Positions 9,857 to 21,902 are shown, counted from the first letter of the stretch. The stretch: DNA of 64,000 bases from Hymenopellis radicata (GCA_015501595.1 JADNRX010000109.1:62001-126000); one strand, 5' to 3'. Notes: generated by a model not told the origin, from the sequence alone. Program-made: numbers and translations.

Positions 9857-12800
9857 ATGACAGTAGAAGACAGTACGTGTGTTGTGTATTCTACGCATAT
9901 TTAATGTTGATCTCCTCGAGTAGACTCGAACATCCCCGTCATCGGTACGTTCTGAAGTTCCTCTTGTATGTCGCACAAGCTCACGCAAACTGCAGAGATC
10001 TCCGACTCCGAAGACGATGCACCTACGTCCTCTCCATCGATCCTCAGCTCGAAACCTTCCCAAAGTGTCACATCGATCCGGACTCAAGTGCAACCTATCA
10101 CCCCGTCTCGTCGTCAGGAACGCGGTACCCTATACAACGCCACCCCATCTTCGTCAAATGATCCTTCAGACGTCGCTGTCATCACGCCTCCACCAAGTAC
10201 AAGAAAACGAGACTCTGTCTCTCGGCCAGCTTCTCCTACACCACATGAATCTCCTTCTAAGGTTCCCAGAATCATGGGGAACGAGTCTATCTCTTCACCT
10301 CCCATGAATGTGACTATACGACGTTCTAGGAACACTCCTGAAATTACCAGCAACTCGGGTACGAGACGGGAAAAGAAGATTTTCCCGTCGTTCAAATCCA
10401 AGGGGCCGTTATTCCCCTCCGCACCTAAATCAAAAGCTGATGACAATATGCTCGTTGATAACGACGACGTTTTCGCCAGTGATTCCTCCCTCAAAGTCCA
10501 GGTGAATCGTCCACCTGCACAGAAGGAGTACAAGATGTTTGACGTTCCCGAATCCTCTTCTACGCAAACCATTTCACCTTTGGTCACCACTTCTGCCGAA
10601 GTCACAAGGACTTCGGTCTCTTCACCTTCACCGTCTGCTTCTTTGGTCACAGGGACTTCGACCGTTTCGACATCTGTCCCTTCTACTTCTGACGAGTCCT
10701 TCATCTCATATTTGTTCAAGGACAGTATTGACCTGCCAGTCGAGGTTATCGCACACGACAAGGAAGTACAGCATCTGTTTGACCGCCATCAGGTCTCATG
10801 GGTGTCCAGTTTGAGCTCGCGCGCGGTGTCACTGTCGGTGCTTGGGACTGGGCAGCGGTTAGGAACAAGTTGCCCGACCTCACTGGTGACGAAGAAAGCA
10901 TCCTTCCGCAAGTAGATCACATCATGCGAGGTACGCCATACCAACCTTCTGCTACCACCTGCAGAACGGCGTAAGTGATTTTCTCTCAAATATGTTCAAT
11001 GATCTCAAATTTCCGTACAGGAAACAACTGCAACTAGAACAGGCAGCCATCATGGAAAACAAGAACCGCGGTCTCGGCTTGATGGGTGCCTTTCACGGCG
11101 AACAGAAGAACAGAACTGGTATGGCGGTCAAATCCAACAAATAGGTCACGTTGTACAATGCGGAGAACGAGGCAGCGCGTCCTACAGGGTTGTAATTCAA
11201 CCACTAACTCAGACCAAGTCGACGCGCTTTGCGCGTTTCCTGGGCTCTCGGCGACTATTCCAACTTCGTGTATCCGACCGTCTTGCGCAGAACGACAAAG
11301 ACGAAATCAACGAGTTTCTCTCGCAGAAGTTTGTGCTCTGTGGACGCGTCTTTGTGCCGTGGGTTGCGAAGGAAGGTTCTCTGTACCTTGTCGAGTGCGA
11401 GGAGAACTATGAGCGTGAGAGTTGCAAATGGTGCGGTGACCAGTTCCGGAAAACTTACGCTTCGATTTTGGAGTGGCACAACCCACCCCAAGGCAACGAT
11501 TCTCAGGTGAAAGCGCTTTTGACATCATCTCTCTGTCTTATACTCATCATTATCTTAGCCGCTAGCGAAGTACGTGACGAGGAACGTGCTAGGTCTATCG
11601 ACCTCCGTTCCGGCCTTGCTCTTCGAGGACGAAAACATATTTCACATTGAGGATGAAGGTATACAATACATTGCTGGAGAAGCCTAGCTAACATACTTTC
11701 TATTAGCTGCTGTTGACTGGACCGGCGGCAACAAGAAGATCCCGTCAAACAAACTCATGACGGACGGCTGTGGCTTCATGAATCGGGAAGCGTTGACTCT
11801 GATCACGCGTAATTTGGGCCTGCGGCATCGCCCTTCTGCGGTACAAGCTCGGATTGCCGGCAACAAAGGTCTCTGGATTATGCACCCGGAAGATATTACC
11901 GACGTGCCTAGGATTTGGATACGAGATTCGCAGCACAAAATCATTCACGCTCGACCCTACAAGTATTCGCATCGCATCCTAGATGTTGTCAGCATCGGGA
12001 ACCCTCCCTCCGCTGTTTCTCTGTCGGCCCAGAGTATCATGAATCTGTCGTACAATGGCATCGGCGACGACATTTTCAAAAAACTCATGAAGGAGGGACT
12101 TGAACGATTGATTGCTCCACTTACCAAGGATGGCTGCACGGGACAGCTGGCCAAGCCTGCTCTTTGGCAAGCTGTGGCTCAGGCTGGCGGGATTACCGGA
12201 TCCAGAGTTCAACGCCACGCCGCCGGACTGAGTCGCGTGCTCGGCTTAACAGGGCGCGACTTCAACAAGTCGGTTACCTATGACGACATCCAGAAACCAT
12301 TTGAACCCCAAGGAGACGTCTATACTGGCCGAAAGCTCTTCAGTGACGGTGAGCGAAACCTCCCTACATACAGCTTTCATGCGGGTCCTGATATATACAA
12401 CAGAGCCTATCACTCTTGCGGAGACCATCATCGAAATGGTTCAAGCCGGGTTTGAACCGCAGAAATCTCCTGTTCTGCATAGGAAGCTGGAGTATTTTAT
12501 CAAGATGGTAATCGACTCGGCACTCGAAGGATACCATATCCCTCTTCCCGACGGGAAGTCGGTTGAAGCTTTCGTTATTCCTGGTGAAGCTCACCGTGTT
12601 GGCTTTTGCATTATGCTCATCTGTTTGTAGATCCAAGCCCAAAGGAAAAACGAAAGCTGAAGAAGGGACAAGTCTTTTATTGCGCGTCAGAGCCCATGGT
12701 TGATCCGGACACTGGTCGATTGTTCAATATTCCTGTAGGACCGGCTATTGTGAGCTGTCCCGTTGATTGGCACTTCCGCTAGCCGCTAACCGATATACAG

Positions 12801-14251
12801 ATGGGTCGCTATCCTATTCGATTGGCCAGTGATATTCAAAAGGTCGGACTTTTTAATCAACCTTTGCCCACTAACTCATCAAGTTGCTTAGATTGAAGTG
12901 GTGGATGTGCCAGAACTTCACGACTACAAGGATGTCATTGTCGTCAACGTCGACGGCTACGAGAGTCTGATGACATGGCTCAGCGGTGGAGGTAAGAGGT
13001 CGTCCCCAGTCATTCTCCACATCTATTAACTTGAGATCTTCAGACTTCGACGGTGGTAAGTTTGTGCCATACCGTACCTGTTACTAGCGAAAAGATTAAC
13101 TATCCCGCAGACACCGCATTCCTCATTTGGTTGAATGAATTGGTTGCCGACTTTCAAAACAAGCCTTTGCGTAGGGAGCCGCCAAATTTTCTTTCCAGCT
13201 ACTTTAAACGGAACATCGAATCGGTGGCGCAGTTCGGCAAGAGGGTCCAAGGCTTGAGTTCTGCAACTGGGCAAAAAGAGTACATTGGTGCGCAGCTTGT
13301 CGGATTTAGTCAAGGTCGCGTCGGAATCTACTCCACCTTCCACGACTATGCCGTTTGGAGGTATGGCATCGACAGTCCAGATGCCATCCTCTTGGCCTAC
13401 ATGTATGTACTCTTTAATTCGGCCTCATGCCCTCCGTTAGTAACCTAGACGTGGTTTTTAGGTTCAACACAATACTGGACTCCGGCAAAACCGGTCATAT
13501 CATGAAGGAAGAGGTCTTTCAGGAACATCAAGGAAAGTATGGGAAGACGCGTCCGCTCTGCTTCACTAGCAGAGGCGACAAAAAACCTTGCCCCCACGGG
13601 CCCTTCATTCTTGAAACCTTGATGGAATTCGGCGAACGACTTGGCCAAGACATGCAAGGCGCATATAAACGCCAGGCAGTGCTCTCAGACGTTGATGCTG
13701 ATCTCCATCGGCTTTGGCTCGACGAGGTCCGAATGACCACCGCGCCTCCTGATTCGCCGGAGATTGTCTTGACCATCTGCAAAGCGAGGAAAGAGGACCT
13801 GGAGCGCATCAGGGAGCATGTTAACCTGGCTTATAAAGAGTATTGCCAGGCGGCAAGGACCACTGACCTCTCATCCCCTTCGAAGTCTCCCATGAAATCG
13901 CCCGCCAAAGGCAAGCGGGTTCCTAAAGACGACGTTATGATGACCGCTATCAAGTTGTTCTGGGAGGATGTCCCTGGCCTTATCGTTGTGAGCCAACATG
14001 AGGCACGACGATTGAAGGCGGAGTGCGCGTACTGCGGTTCCTTCAAGAACGCGGATTCAAGTCTTGACATCACCCTTCGTACTGCTCCGAAAGACAGGTT
14101 TGCCTTCAGTATGGCATTCGGCATGCTGTGTGCACTGAAAGCCGAGGCATCGTCGGATGGCTTTAGCGTCAGCGTTCGCGATATCGATGAACTTCGGGCG
14201 ATGTCAGGCCCTGCGCGGAAGTTGTTGGAGGCGGTTGAAATCTACTCATAG
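9857..14251 (+). CDS. RNA-dependent RNA polymerase, RNAi type (frame-disrupted)
   Basis: Eukaryotic cellular RdRP (QDE-1/Rdp1/RDR family), which makes double-stranded RNA from aberrant transcripts for Dicer. Exons 9857-9872, 9924-9944 and 9996 onward join to give MTVEDNSNIPVIEISDSEDD and a Ser/Pro-rich tail of about 280 residues. Then come GVQFELARGV (10803), QNWYGGQIQQ (11100), LAKYVTRNVLGLS (11560), the family landmark MTDGCGFMN (11757) and the catalytic core SGGDFDGDTAF, split by introns around 13044-13055. The C-terminal domain ends EAVEIYS, stop at 14249-14251. Two frame breaks are seen: one base missing at 10800-10802, needed for SWGVQFELARG, and an 8-bp tandem duplication GAACAGAA at 11100-11115. 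Removing one copy of the duplication restores frame. The protein would truncate before the catalytic domain unless these are sequence errors. The family call is firm; whether the gene works is uncertain. Confidence 0.85.
11100..11115 (+). repeat. 8-bp tandem duplication inside the RdRP
   Basis: GAACAGAA occurs twice back to back. Reading a single copy gives HGEQNWYGGQIQQ in the frame of the rest of the enzyme. Two copies shift the frame and lead to TAG at 11142-11144. Confidence 0.7.
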
Positions 14252-14387
14252 TTAGGCATCAGTGGCTGACGTCCATCTCGTATATCCCTTCATATTTCTC
14301 TGGATCTCATCTGTATAGTGTATCGTGGTTTGTTGTCATGTACCATTTAGTCGCATTTTTAGTGTATTGGAATCTTTCATTCTTGGT

Positions 14388-16590
14388 TTACGTCGGTATG
14401 TAACGCCCATTCCAGCATTTGAAGCCTACGTCGTTCGTGACCTAAGGGACAGCGCGTTAGGTGGTTAATGAACCTCATCGAATTGTTGACTTACGGTCTC
14501 GGGGTCGCACATGACATCTACGGCCGAGTGTGTTTTTGTCCTCGCGGAGATATGTTTGGCGACAATGTTTGTAGCTTGAGAATATGTGTTAGCCTCATCG
14601 AAGATGCCTGGTAGACAACCACTAACCAGTGTCGGGATACAAATCGAAAATGATTGATTCGTGGCCAGTCGCATTCGCAACATAGTACCAGCAGGGATCG
14701 CTAACGCAAGTCCCTTCGACGTACCCGGGCGTGCTATGGTTGTATCAGCATATGTGCTGGGGTATATGGAAAGCTTACTCCAAGATTGTTCCAGAGAAGT
14801 TTTCGAAGAACATGTCTTCAATGTGAGTGTTGTTGATCGACGTCGAGTTGGGTTTGGGCCCCAGCTGGGAAGAAAGTCAATCGCGGAGTTGTATGAAGTG
14901 CATGGAACGTACGTTTTGGTCCCAGTAGCTTTTGGCGGGAAGGCTGAACAGAGCATAATGCTAATGATGACTCGCAACGTACTTTTGGGTCACATAAATC
15001 TGACCGGAACAGGTCAGTGCCCAGAACGCCCACCATGATGGATGGATCACGTACTGGAAAGGGTACATCAATGAACTTGATGTTCCTCCAAGTGATGCTT
15101 CGTTCAAACATCAGTTCACCCGACACTATTGACCGCAAAGAAGTGCGTACTTTCGGGCGACGCCGTTTCCACCTGTCCAGCTCTTGAAGCGAGCGGCATA
15201 CAGTTCATCTTTCTGCAACGATGTCTTCAGCTCAGGTTAGGACATTAGAACCAAGTAGGACGTACCATCACTACATTCTCGATCCTGTTCCAAGTATCAG
15301 CTAGTGCGTCGCCCGCTAGACATTAGACGCTTACAAGACATTCTGGACGTCGGCGACGGCCCCATTCTTTCCCAGAGATCCTATCGACAGGCCGTGTCCG
15401 CCTTCGCAGTACGAGTTCCTGACAAGTGTAAGGAAACGGTTCGGAGAGAGTCTAACTATTTGATAGATACACACCGGAAATGAATGTTTTTAGAACCACT
15501 CCCGACGGTGATACAGTCGTCACCATTGACGATGTGGTTGTCTTCGAAAAGCATGTCCGTACCACCAGCCGAGAATCCTATTGCGGCTTAGTATGGCCTC
15601 GGAAGAGGGAGGAAAAGCGTACCATCGCTAATGTCGGTGAATTAGGAGATGCGTAAAACAGGTTCAAGCAGGCTACGTCGACTTACGTGTTGAATGGAAA
15701 GGCCTATACACAGAAAGCGACGGTGAGAACGATGATTTGCAAATGACGAAAAAACGCGTACCGATGGGTTGTCTGACTTGATCAGAATCTTGTTGTTGAA
15801 AACATGAAGGTTCGTCGATCCGCTTGTAGCAAAGTTCCACGCGATCGACTGTGAAATAGTTCGTAAACTGAATGCTATAGCAAGTAGCCAGACAGTACTC
15901 ACTTTCCACAGCTTCATATCTCGAATAACACCATTGCTGATTTTCTTGAAGGCCCAACCGTGAGGACGGTTGACCTGGTTCATGTCGTCCCACCACTAAG
16001 TACAGTCAAGGGCGCGTTACAACGTGGGTCGAGAAAAACACGACGAACTGCCTGTCCCTTGCCGTCTACCCAGCCCCATTTGGGATCCGTGGTTCCACGA
16101 AGAGTGACATTATCGCCTCCGGAGAAAGAGAACCTGTCACGGCGTCAATAAAAGACGCGTCAAAATGGTTGGATGCGTACCAAGAACCGGAAAAGTTCTG
16201 CGCGTGTCAGAGAAGATGAGCATCCTGAAATAGATGAAGGGTCATGGACATACGCTCGAGGCGACAATCGCTGTTGAAGGTGAGGTCAAAGGCGCACGAC
16301 CGCGATAGTGCATTGAACGAACCTTGGATGGCAGGAATGTCTTCAGGATAACTGAGATTTCCTTCAACCTTGACCTCCACATTCTTGAGCACGGGAAAGA
16401 CGATAGGCGTCCATATGTTATAATAAACACCCTTCTTGAAAAGGATGGTCGCGTTCGTGCTGTAGTTTCCCGTAGCCAGAGCGGACGTGAGCGCAGGAGT
16501 GTCGTCGGCTCCGTCGACGTGGGGAACGACGAATGTGTTCCAAGCCAAGGCCGCTGGTACCAAAGACACGAGAACATGGAGGAGCAGCAT
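14388..16590 (-). CDS. Glycoside hydrolase family 28 (polygalacturonase-like)
   Basis: Secreted pectin-backbone hydrolase with a right-handed parallel beta-helix. Signal peptide MLLLHVLVSLVPAALA is followed by WNTFVVPHVDGADDTPAL. About ten introns must be removed. Joined exons then give FSGGDNVTLRGTTD, QAWWDDMNQVNRPHGW, FPFNTDGFSAGGTD, NGDDCITVGSGSKNI, YCEGGHGLSIGSLG, ARFKSWTGGNG, HIEDMFFENFSGTIL and a last exon DVGFKCWNGRYIPT with stop at 14388-14390. The four GH28 signatures (NTD, G/QDD, GHG, R-x-K) are all present, so an active inverting hydrolase is likely. The sequence is nearer exo-acting or rhamnogalacturonan-type members than endo-polygalacturonases, but the exact substrate cannot be told. 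A 5-nt exon at 15623-15627 supplies the Asp of NTD. Confidence 0.85.
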
Positions 16591-17144
16591 GGTGAAAGCC
16601 TTGCGTTCCAGTTTAAAGGACGCAGGTTTTAACGAGCCTCAAGGTAAAGTCCCAACGTGTGAACGGAACTCAGTAAGCACCCCGACGTGTACCCATCGTC
16701 CCACATGATGTCCTAAAAGACGCCGTAGCGAGGGCTCATGATGTGGAACGTAAACAATCTTCGGGGAAACTGGGTTGGGGCGGGCCGTCTCTCCCCAGTC
16801 TTGAGGTAACCTAGAACGAAGCGATGTCTTGCTCCTACCTGACTGTTGCAGATTGTCAGAGTGAGGCAACAACTTGCTGTTACGTGCAACAAACAGGCAA
16901 AAACGCCCTGAAAACGCCAATGCAACGTTAGCGGAGAAACATGGCGGTACAAGGAAAGGAAAAGCGGCCCGCGGACCGGACACGCGAGCCCCACGTGCCC
17001 AACGTGGCGCGAAGGGGCACTGCCATTCGCGTGGCCATCGTGATTCTGCATTGTATATTTGTCTACAAGGAACAGGTACGTTGCTTCTAGATCTTATTCT
17101 CCCTATATCTCACTACCTCTTGGTCGTTCAACTAAAGCTTAGCT
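16591..17144. other. Spacer between GH28 and reductase genes
   Basis: 554 bp upstream of the GH28 start and beyond the 3' end of the ketopantoate reductase. Several overlapping frames exist on both strands but none has recognisable composition. Presumed GH28 promoter and reductase 3' UTR. Confidence 0.45.
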
Positions 17145-18447
17145 TCAAGGGCCTTTGACTCCGTTCCGAAACCGCCAGTCCATCGCAGACACCAATGCCG
17201 CTATGGTTTCCAATGTGGGTGTCTTGATACCAAGAGCCTTGGCCTTTCGTAAAGGACCGTTAACAATGACCTGTCACGGAATATAAATGAGAACGCCGGA
17301 ATGGAACAGAAGGGGGAGCTTACATCCACCTCCATGGGTCGGCCATACTTCGCGTCCATGCACATGCTCGAGTAGAGGCCGCGGAGGACGGAGTCCCGGG
17401 TGAGGAGCTCCGTGATGAACGCGTCGTCGATCTCGTCTCCAGCGCTCCCGAGCACGGCGTGCGCTATCGACGCCATCTCTTCCATCAGGGCGCGCGCGAC
17501 GATTGGGCCCGACTCTGATGCTGAGAGGAATTCGGCGGTATTACACATGGTGAGCGCAGTCAGTGTGTTCCATGCACAATTCCTGTTGAACTTGGTCAGA
17601 GACCCATGAACAGGACATGTACAGGATACAAACCAAATGGTCTTCTTCCAACGGTAGACATCTATCACTGGGACGACGGTGATATCAGTACCACCAGCCC
17701 GGAACAGCTCGACAATCTTGTCAAGGTTCTGCTGTTGAGTCTCGCGACTAATTTTGTCACTCCAGTGACAGCCAAATTGCATAGAGTTCTCGTTGTTGTG
17801 CTACAACACGCTTTAAATCTACGGCTTGTACACAACGTGAACCACGTACCTCGATAATTCCTGGAGTGTGCTGGCTCGCACCGACCCATGTCTAAGGAGT
17901 ACTGTTTAACGCCAAAGAAGAATAAGGTGAAGCAACAACATACGACTCCAGAAAGGACTGTGTTATTGGGGAAGCGCCTTTGGAACTCTTCTTCGTTACC
18001 GACGCCGTTCTGGATGAGCACGATCGTTCTGTACATGATTCAAATCTCGTATTTCGAAGCCAATCAAGGTAACATACGTGTTTTCACTGACTGCTGGGGC
18101 GATTTGTTCGGATATAGGGGGATTTGCCGTGATTGCTTTATTGGCGCAAACGACGAATGAGAACTTTGTCGAAGTTATAGATGGATCTGAGGGTGTTTTG
18201 ACGACTAAAGCACGATTTCAGTCTCATCACAAGCGACAGAACTGAATGGATCACCTCCATGGAACTTGATATGTTCTCTCGTCCCGAATTTCCATGATTG
18301 AAGCTTCATCCCGTCGTTCTTCACAGCATCGTAGTTTGACCGTCCGCAGACAGTGACATGGGTGTTGGGCGCCTCATTCAGAATGAATGCGTAGTAAGAG
18401 CCAATGGCGCCAATACCAAAGAACAGAATTTCCTCTGGAGTAGACAT
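17145..18447 (-). CDS. Ketopantoate reductase family protein (ApbA/PanE)
   Basis: NADPH-dependent 2-dehydropantoate 2-reductase family. The N-terminal Rossmann domain opens MSTPEEILFFGIGAIGSYYA with the GxGxxG nucleotide loop, then THVTVCGRSNYDAV. The next exons give LIQNGVGNEEEFQRRFP with the conserved N-G residues, then QFGCHWSDKISRETQQQNL. The helical C-terminal domain contains NCAWNTLTALT, carrying the conserved Asn-x-x-x-N/T pattern, and AKYGRPMEVDV, and finishes RKAKALGIKTPTLETIAALV and KGP with stop at 17145-17147. Five or six introns are implied. Fungi carry several paralogs of this family, many not in CoA biosynthesis, so the true substrate is open. The start lies 102 bp from a small divergent ORF. 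Confidence 0.82.
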
Positions 18448-18549
18448 TATTACGACGAAGGATTATGGGCCCGGTTTGTCTTATAAGTCTTCGATCCGAT
18501 CGGTCCGATAATGAGGGAGAGGACGGTAGTAGCTGGCAGTAGGCGGTAA

Positions 18550-18729
18550 ATGACGGCGGAAGCAGAACAGGTTATTGATCATGTGCTTCGGGAGGATTAC
18601 GCGGCGCGTCTGGCTCGTATGGAACGATCTAAGGAGGCTGCGTCAACATCAGAGCGTTTGGACGCGACGGGGGCATGCAGGGATTGTGTAGGGAATAAGT
18701 ATGGCGAATATGCCGCTGTCGGAAGGTAG
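18550..18729 (+). CDS. Small hypothetical protein, 59 residues
   Basis: An ORF of 59 codons begins MTAEAEQVIDHVLREDYAAR, continues LARMERSKEAAS and ends GACRDCVGNKYGEYAAVGR, then TAG. It is rich in charged, helix-forming residues and contains one CxxC pair. It lies 102 bp from the divergent reductase start. The composition looks coding, but no family is recognised, and it could be the first exon of a longer gene, as GGTAGT at the stop resembles a donor. Low certainty. Confidence 0.35.
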   Translation: MTAEAEQVIDHVLREDYAARLARMERSKEAASTSERLDATGACRDCVGNKYGEYAAVGR

Positions 18730-18887
18730 TTATTTAGGCGCAGCCTGCGTGCGGCAACGGCCGGCGAAGGCAGAAATCCAGAGTACGAGCCTCTTGAAAT
18801 CCAACAGACGATGCAGAGGATGCAGGCATGTATAAGTACTGCCAATGGTCGTAGACAAAGTGCTAACTTTTGAGTTTTAGCTTAATA

Positions 18888-20177
18888 ATCTAATCTTGGT
18901 CTGGCAGTGGCACCAACTTGAAGCCCAAAATAGATTTTTCAATCTCGCGATTAACCACGAATCACGATTGCCAGCCCACCGACTGCCGACTACATGGCCA
19001 AGATCCTGGCGTTGCCGCCACATAACAACGATATGGGTATCCTAATGACTTCTACAGTAAGCCTGAAATGGCTAGCCAAAATCTCTACTAACTACCTCAT
19101 TCTTTAGTCCAACTGGCTTATCTTAGTCCTCTCTTTCACTCCCTCTTTCTGAGTATTGTTTAATCCTTCATTTAGTGCGATACAACTCCTCTTCCGGTTC
19201 TCGCCACTGTTTTCCACGAATTTTCTGCCAAATACCTTGGCATACCCTACTAGACCAGGTGGAACTTTTCGCAAAGCAGGATCCGCCCTTGTGACTGAAC
19301 GCATCTCAGTTCGACAAATATTCGGACTCCCATTGAACGCTGTATACAGACGTGCTACGCAGCATATGCAGGTACAGATATCAGCTCCAACGTCCTTACT
19401 ATTCAATCTAGTAATGAATCAATCTATAGCAACCCCTACTGGGGCCTATTCCAAACGACGCATCCCGTGGACGCGCTATCCTCATCGAGCACGCGAAGCG
19501 CATCGCTGAAACGGCACGATCGCCTATCCGCGAAAACGAATCCTACTTTGAACAATTGATTTTTTGTTGTGGCAATTGCTAGCTTGGGACCCAACTCCGA
19601 CGCGCATCCCGGACGAGTATGCGAAGTCCATTATACGTCTTATTGAAGAATTCTTAAGAGACTGCCCGGGAGCTTTGGCAAGTCATTTTCTCGAACGAAG
19701 CGTCGTCTCTACTTAATCGTCTGTCTAACAGGGCAGACCCATCGCGGAGGAGTGCATGCTGCTTCTCAAAGGCACGGACCAAGGGGCGATGTTCCGCGTG
19801 AAGATGCAGCGTGCCCAGTGGGAATCGGAGATCGCGGCTTGCTTTTGTGGCGTCAACGAGGGACTGCTTCGTTGTTCCAAGTGCAAGATCGTCGCTTATG
19901 TGGGTATCTTATCGCTGTGTCGGTTTCTAGAACTAAATGATTATCATAGTGCTCTCCGGCGCATCAACATAGCGACTGGCCTAAGCATAAAAAGCGATGC
20001 TTCAAACCTTCATTCGATTGAGAGCGTCGTTGCTCGATATGCTGCCTTTAACGAAATCGTTGTACTAATTTGTATTGAGTATGCTAAACTGGATCTTCCA
20101 TACTCTTAAAAGCCCTTTAGGACTACTGTAGATCGTTCCTCCCAACTCAATAAAACCTGTCGCTGTCACATGTCATG
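18888..20177 (+). repeat. Direct duplication, copy 1 (about 1.29 kb)
   Basis: Aligns by eye along its whole length with 20612-21902 at high identity with small indels. Shared landmarks are AAGCCCAAAATAGATTTTTC at the left end and ACCTGTCGCTGTCACATGTC at the right end. It carries the decayed MYND gene copy. The 434 bp between the two copies (20178-20611) shows no clear gene. Confidence 0.8.
18994..20021 (+). pseudogene. Decayed MYND zinc-finger gene (copy 1)
   Basis: Counterpart of the gene at 20689-21751. The ATG of copy 2 is ATT here, so the next in-frame ATG at 18994 would have to serve. At the position of copy 2 exon FDEVSGSHSTLYSDVLR this copy has TGA in place of a serine codon (ATTCGGACTCCCATTGA). 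It has also lost one base in the stretch corresponding to SQSVMLLWQ, shifting the frame. The MYND part itself is intact: CFCGVNEGLLRCSKCKIVAY before an intron, then CSPAHQHSDWPKHKKRCF and TGA at 20019-20021. MYND domains bind two zinc ions and usually act in protein interaction. With three independent lesions this copy is probably dead. Confidence 0.65.
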
Positions 20178-20611
20178 ATAGACACCAAGCTAATCATACA
20201 CTTGAGCATGCAAAGAGAAAGGAGGGACGGAATGAAGGAGCACCAGGTACAAAGGTATCTGGTACTAGGTTTGGGGAGAGGTCACTGCTTTGTCTTGCTT
20301 TGTCGACCCGCCAGCAAGCGGGGAACTCTGGTGCAGACCGGAGGATTCACACAACAATCAAACCAAACAACACATAGGGCGTAGGCGGTGCGAAAAGTTT
20401 GAGGCTGGAGGAGGAGCTGTGGGACAGAAGCCGAATCGGGAATTACTAAATATGAACGAGACACGGCTGTACCAAAAACTATAGGACCCGTTTCTTTTTA
20501 GCTTGGCCTGGCGTTCGTTTCGGACGTCGTTCCTTCGCGCCCTAACGAGCGGTCCAAAGTGATAACTTTGAGAAATTTTAGGTCTTGGCTTACGTACACT
20601 TGGAGTGCTGG

Positions 20612-21902
20612 TAATCTAATCTAATCTCTCATAGTCTGGCACCTCCGCCAAGCCCAAAATAGATTTTTCAATCTCGCGATTAACGACGATGGCTAGCCCA
20701 CCGACAGCCGATTACATGGCCAGGATCCTGGCGTTGCCGCCGCATAACAACAATATGGCTATCCTAATGACTGCTAAAGTATGCTTGAAATGGCTCTGTA
20801 GGCAAAATCTCTAATTTTGATCGTTCTTTAGTCCAACTGGAATACCTTAGTCCTCTCTTTCATACCCTCTTTTCAGCTTTTTTTATGCCTTCATTTAGTG
20901 CGATACATATCCCCAACCGGTTCTTGCTGCTCTTTTCCGCGAATTCTCTGCGAAATACCTCATACCCCTACTGGACCAGGTGGGGGCATTCGGCAAAACA
21001 GGATCGGCTATTGTGACTGAACGCACCTCAGTTTGACGAAGTTTCGGGCTCCCACTCGACGCTGTATTCGGATGTGCTGCGCGCTGTAAGCCGGTACGTA
21101 TTTCAGCTCCATCGTCCCTATTCGATCTAGTAACAAAAAATCAATCTATAGCAACTGCTACTGGGGCAGATTCCAGACAACGCATCCTCGCGGACGCGCT
21201 ATCCTCATCGAGCACGCTAAGCGCATCGCTGAGACGGCACGATCGCCTATCCGCGAAGACAAAGCCAACTTTTCACAATCGGTTATGTTGTTGTGGCAAT
21301 TTTTGGCTTGGGACGAAACGTGGGGTCCGACGCGCGTCCCGGACGAGTACGCGAAGCCCATCATACGTCTTATTGAAGAATTCTTGAGGGACTGTCCGGG
21401 AGCTATGGCAAGTCATTTTCTCGAACGAAGCGTCGTCTCTACCTAATCGTCTGTCCCACAGGGCACATCTATCGGGGAGGATTGTATGCTGCTTCTCAAG
21501 GGCCCGGACCAGGGGTCCATTTTCCGCGTGAAGATGCAGCGTGCCCAGTGGGAATCGGAGATCATGGCTTGCTTTTGTGGCGTCAACGAGGGACTGCTTC
21601 GTTGCTCGAAGTGCAAGATCGTCGCTTATGTGAGTCTCTTATCGCAGTGTCGGTTTCTAGAACTAAATTTTCATCATAGTGCTCTCCGGCGCATCAACGT
21701 AGCGACTGGCCTAAGCATAAAACGCGATGCTTCAAACCTTTATTCGATTGAGAGTGTCGTTGCTCTATATCTTGATATTTTTGACGAAATCGATATACTA
21801 CTTTGTACTGAGCATGCTGAAATGAATCTTCTATACTCTTGAAAGCTGAGATTCAAGGACTAGATCCTTCATCCTAGACCTGTCGCTGTCACATGTCAAT
21901 GT
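20612..21902 (+). repeat. Direct duplication, copy 2 (about 1.29 kb)
   Basis: Second copy of the duplication at 18888-20177. Similarity fades just after the shared ACCTGTCGCTGTCACATGTC. No terminal inverted repeats or target duplication were recognised at the edges, so this looks like a segmental duplication rather than a transposon. Confidence 0.8.
20689..21751 (+). CDS. MYND-type zinc-finger protein (copy 2)
   Basis: Starts MASPPTADYMARILALPPHN. Exons joined by short introns give EFSAKYLIPLLDQ, FDEVSGSHSTLYSDVLRAVSR, NCYWGRFQTTHPRGRAILIE, TRVPDEYAKPIIRLIEEFLR and a C-terminal MYND finger. The finger is split by one intron (CFCGVNEGLLRCSKCKIVAY, then CSPAHQRSDWPKHKTRCF) and follows the C-C, C-C, C-C, H-C pattern. 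Stop at 21749-21751. MYND proteins of this size are common and expanded in agaricomycetes, where the function is mostly unknown. One junction is doubtful: near 20877 copy 1 has a GTATTG donor where this copy has GCTTTT. The gene therefore uses a GC donor or another frame, or is itself damaged. Confidence 0.6.

Noticed and set aside
10114..10761. 215-codon open frame on the minus strand
   Set aside because: It is antisense to the Ser/Pro/Thr-rich N-terminus of the RdRP. Low-complexity sequence keeps both strands open, and the plus strand has the splice-supported protein.
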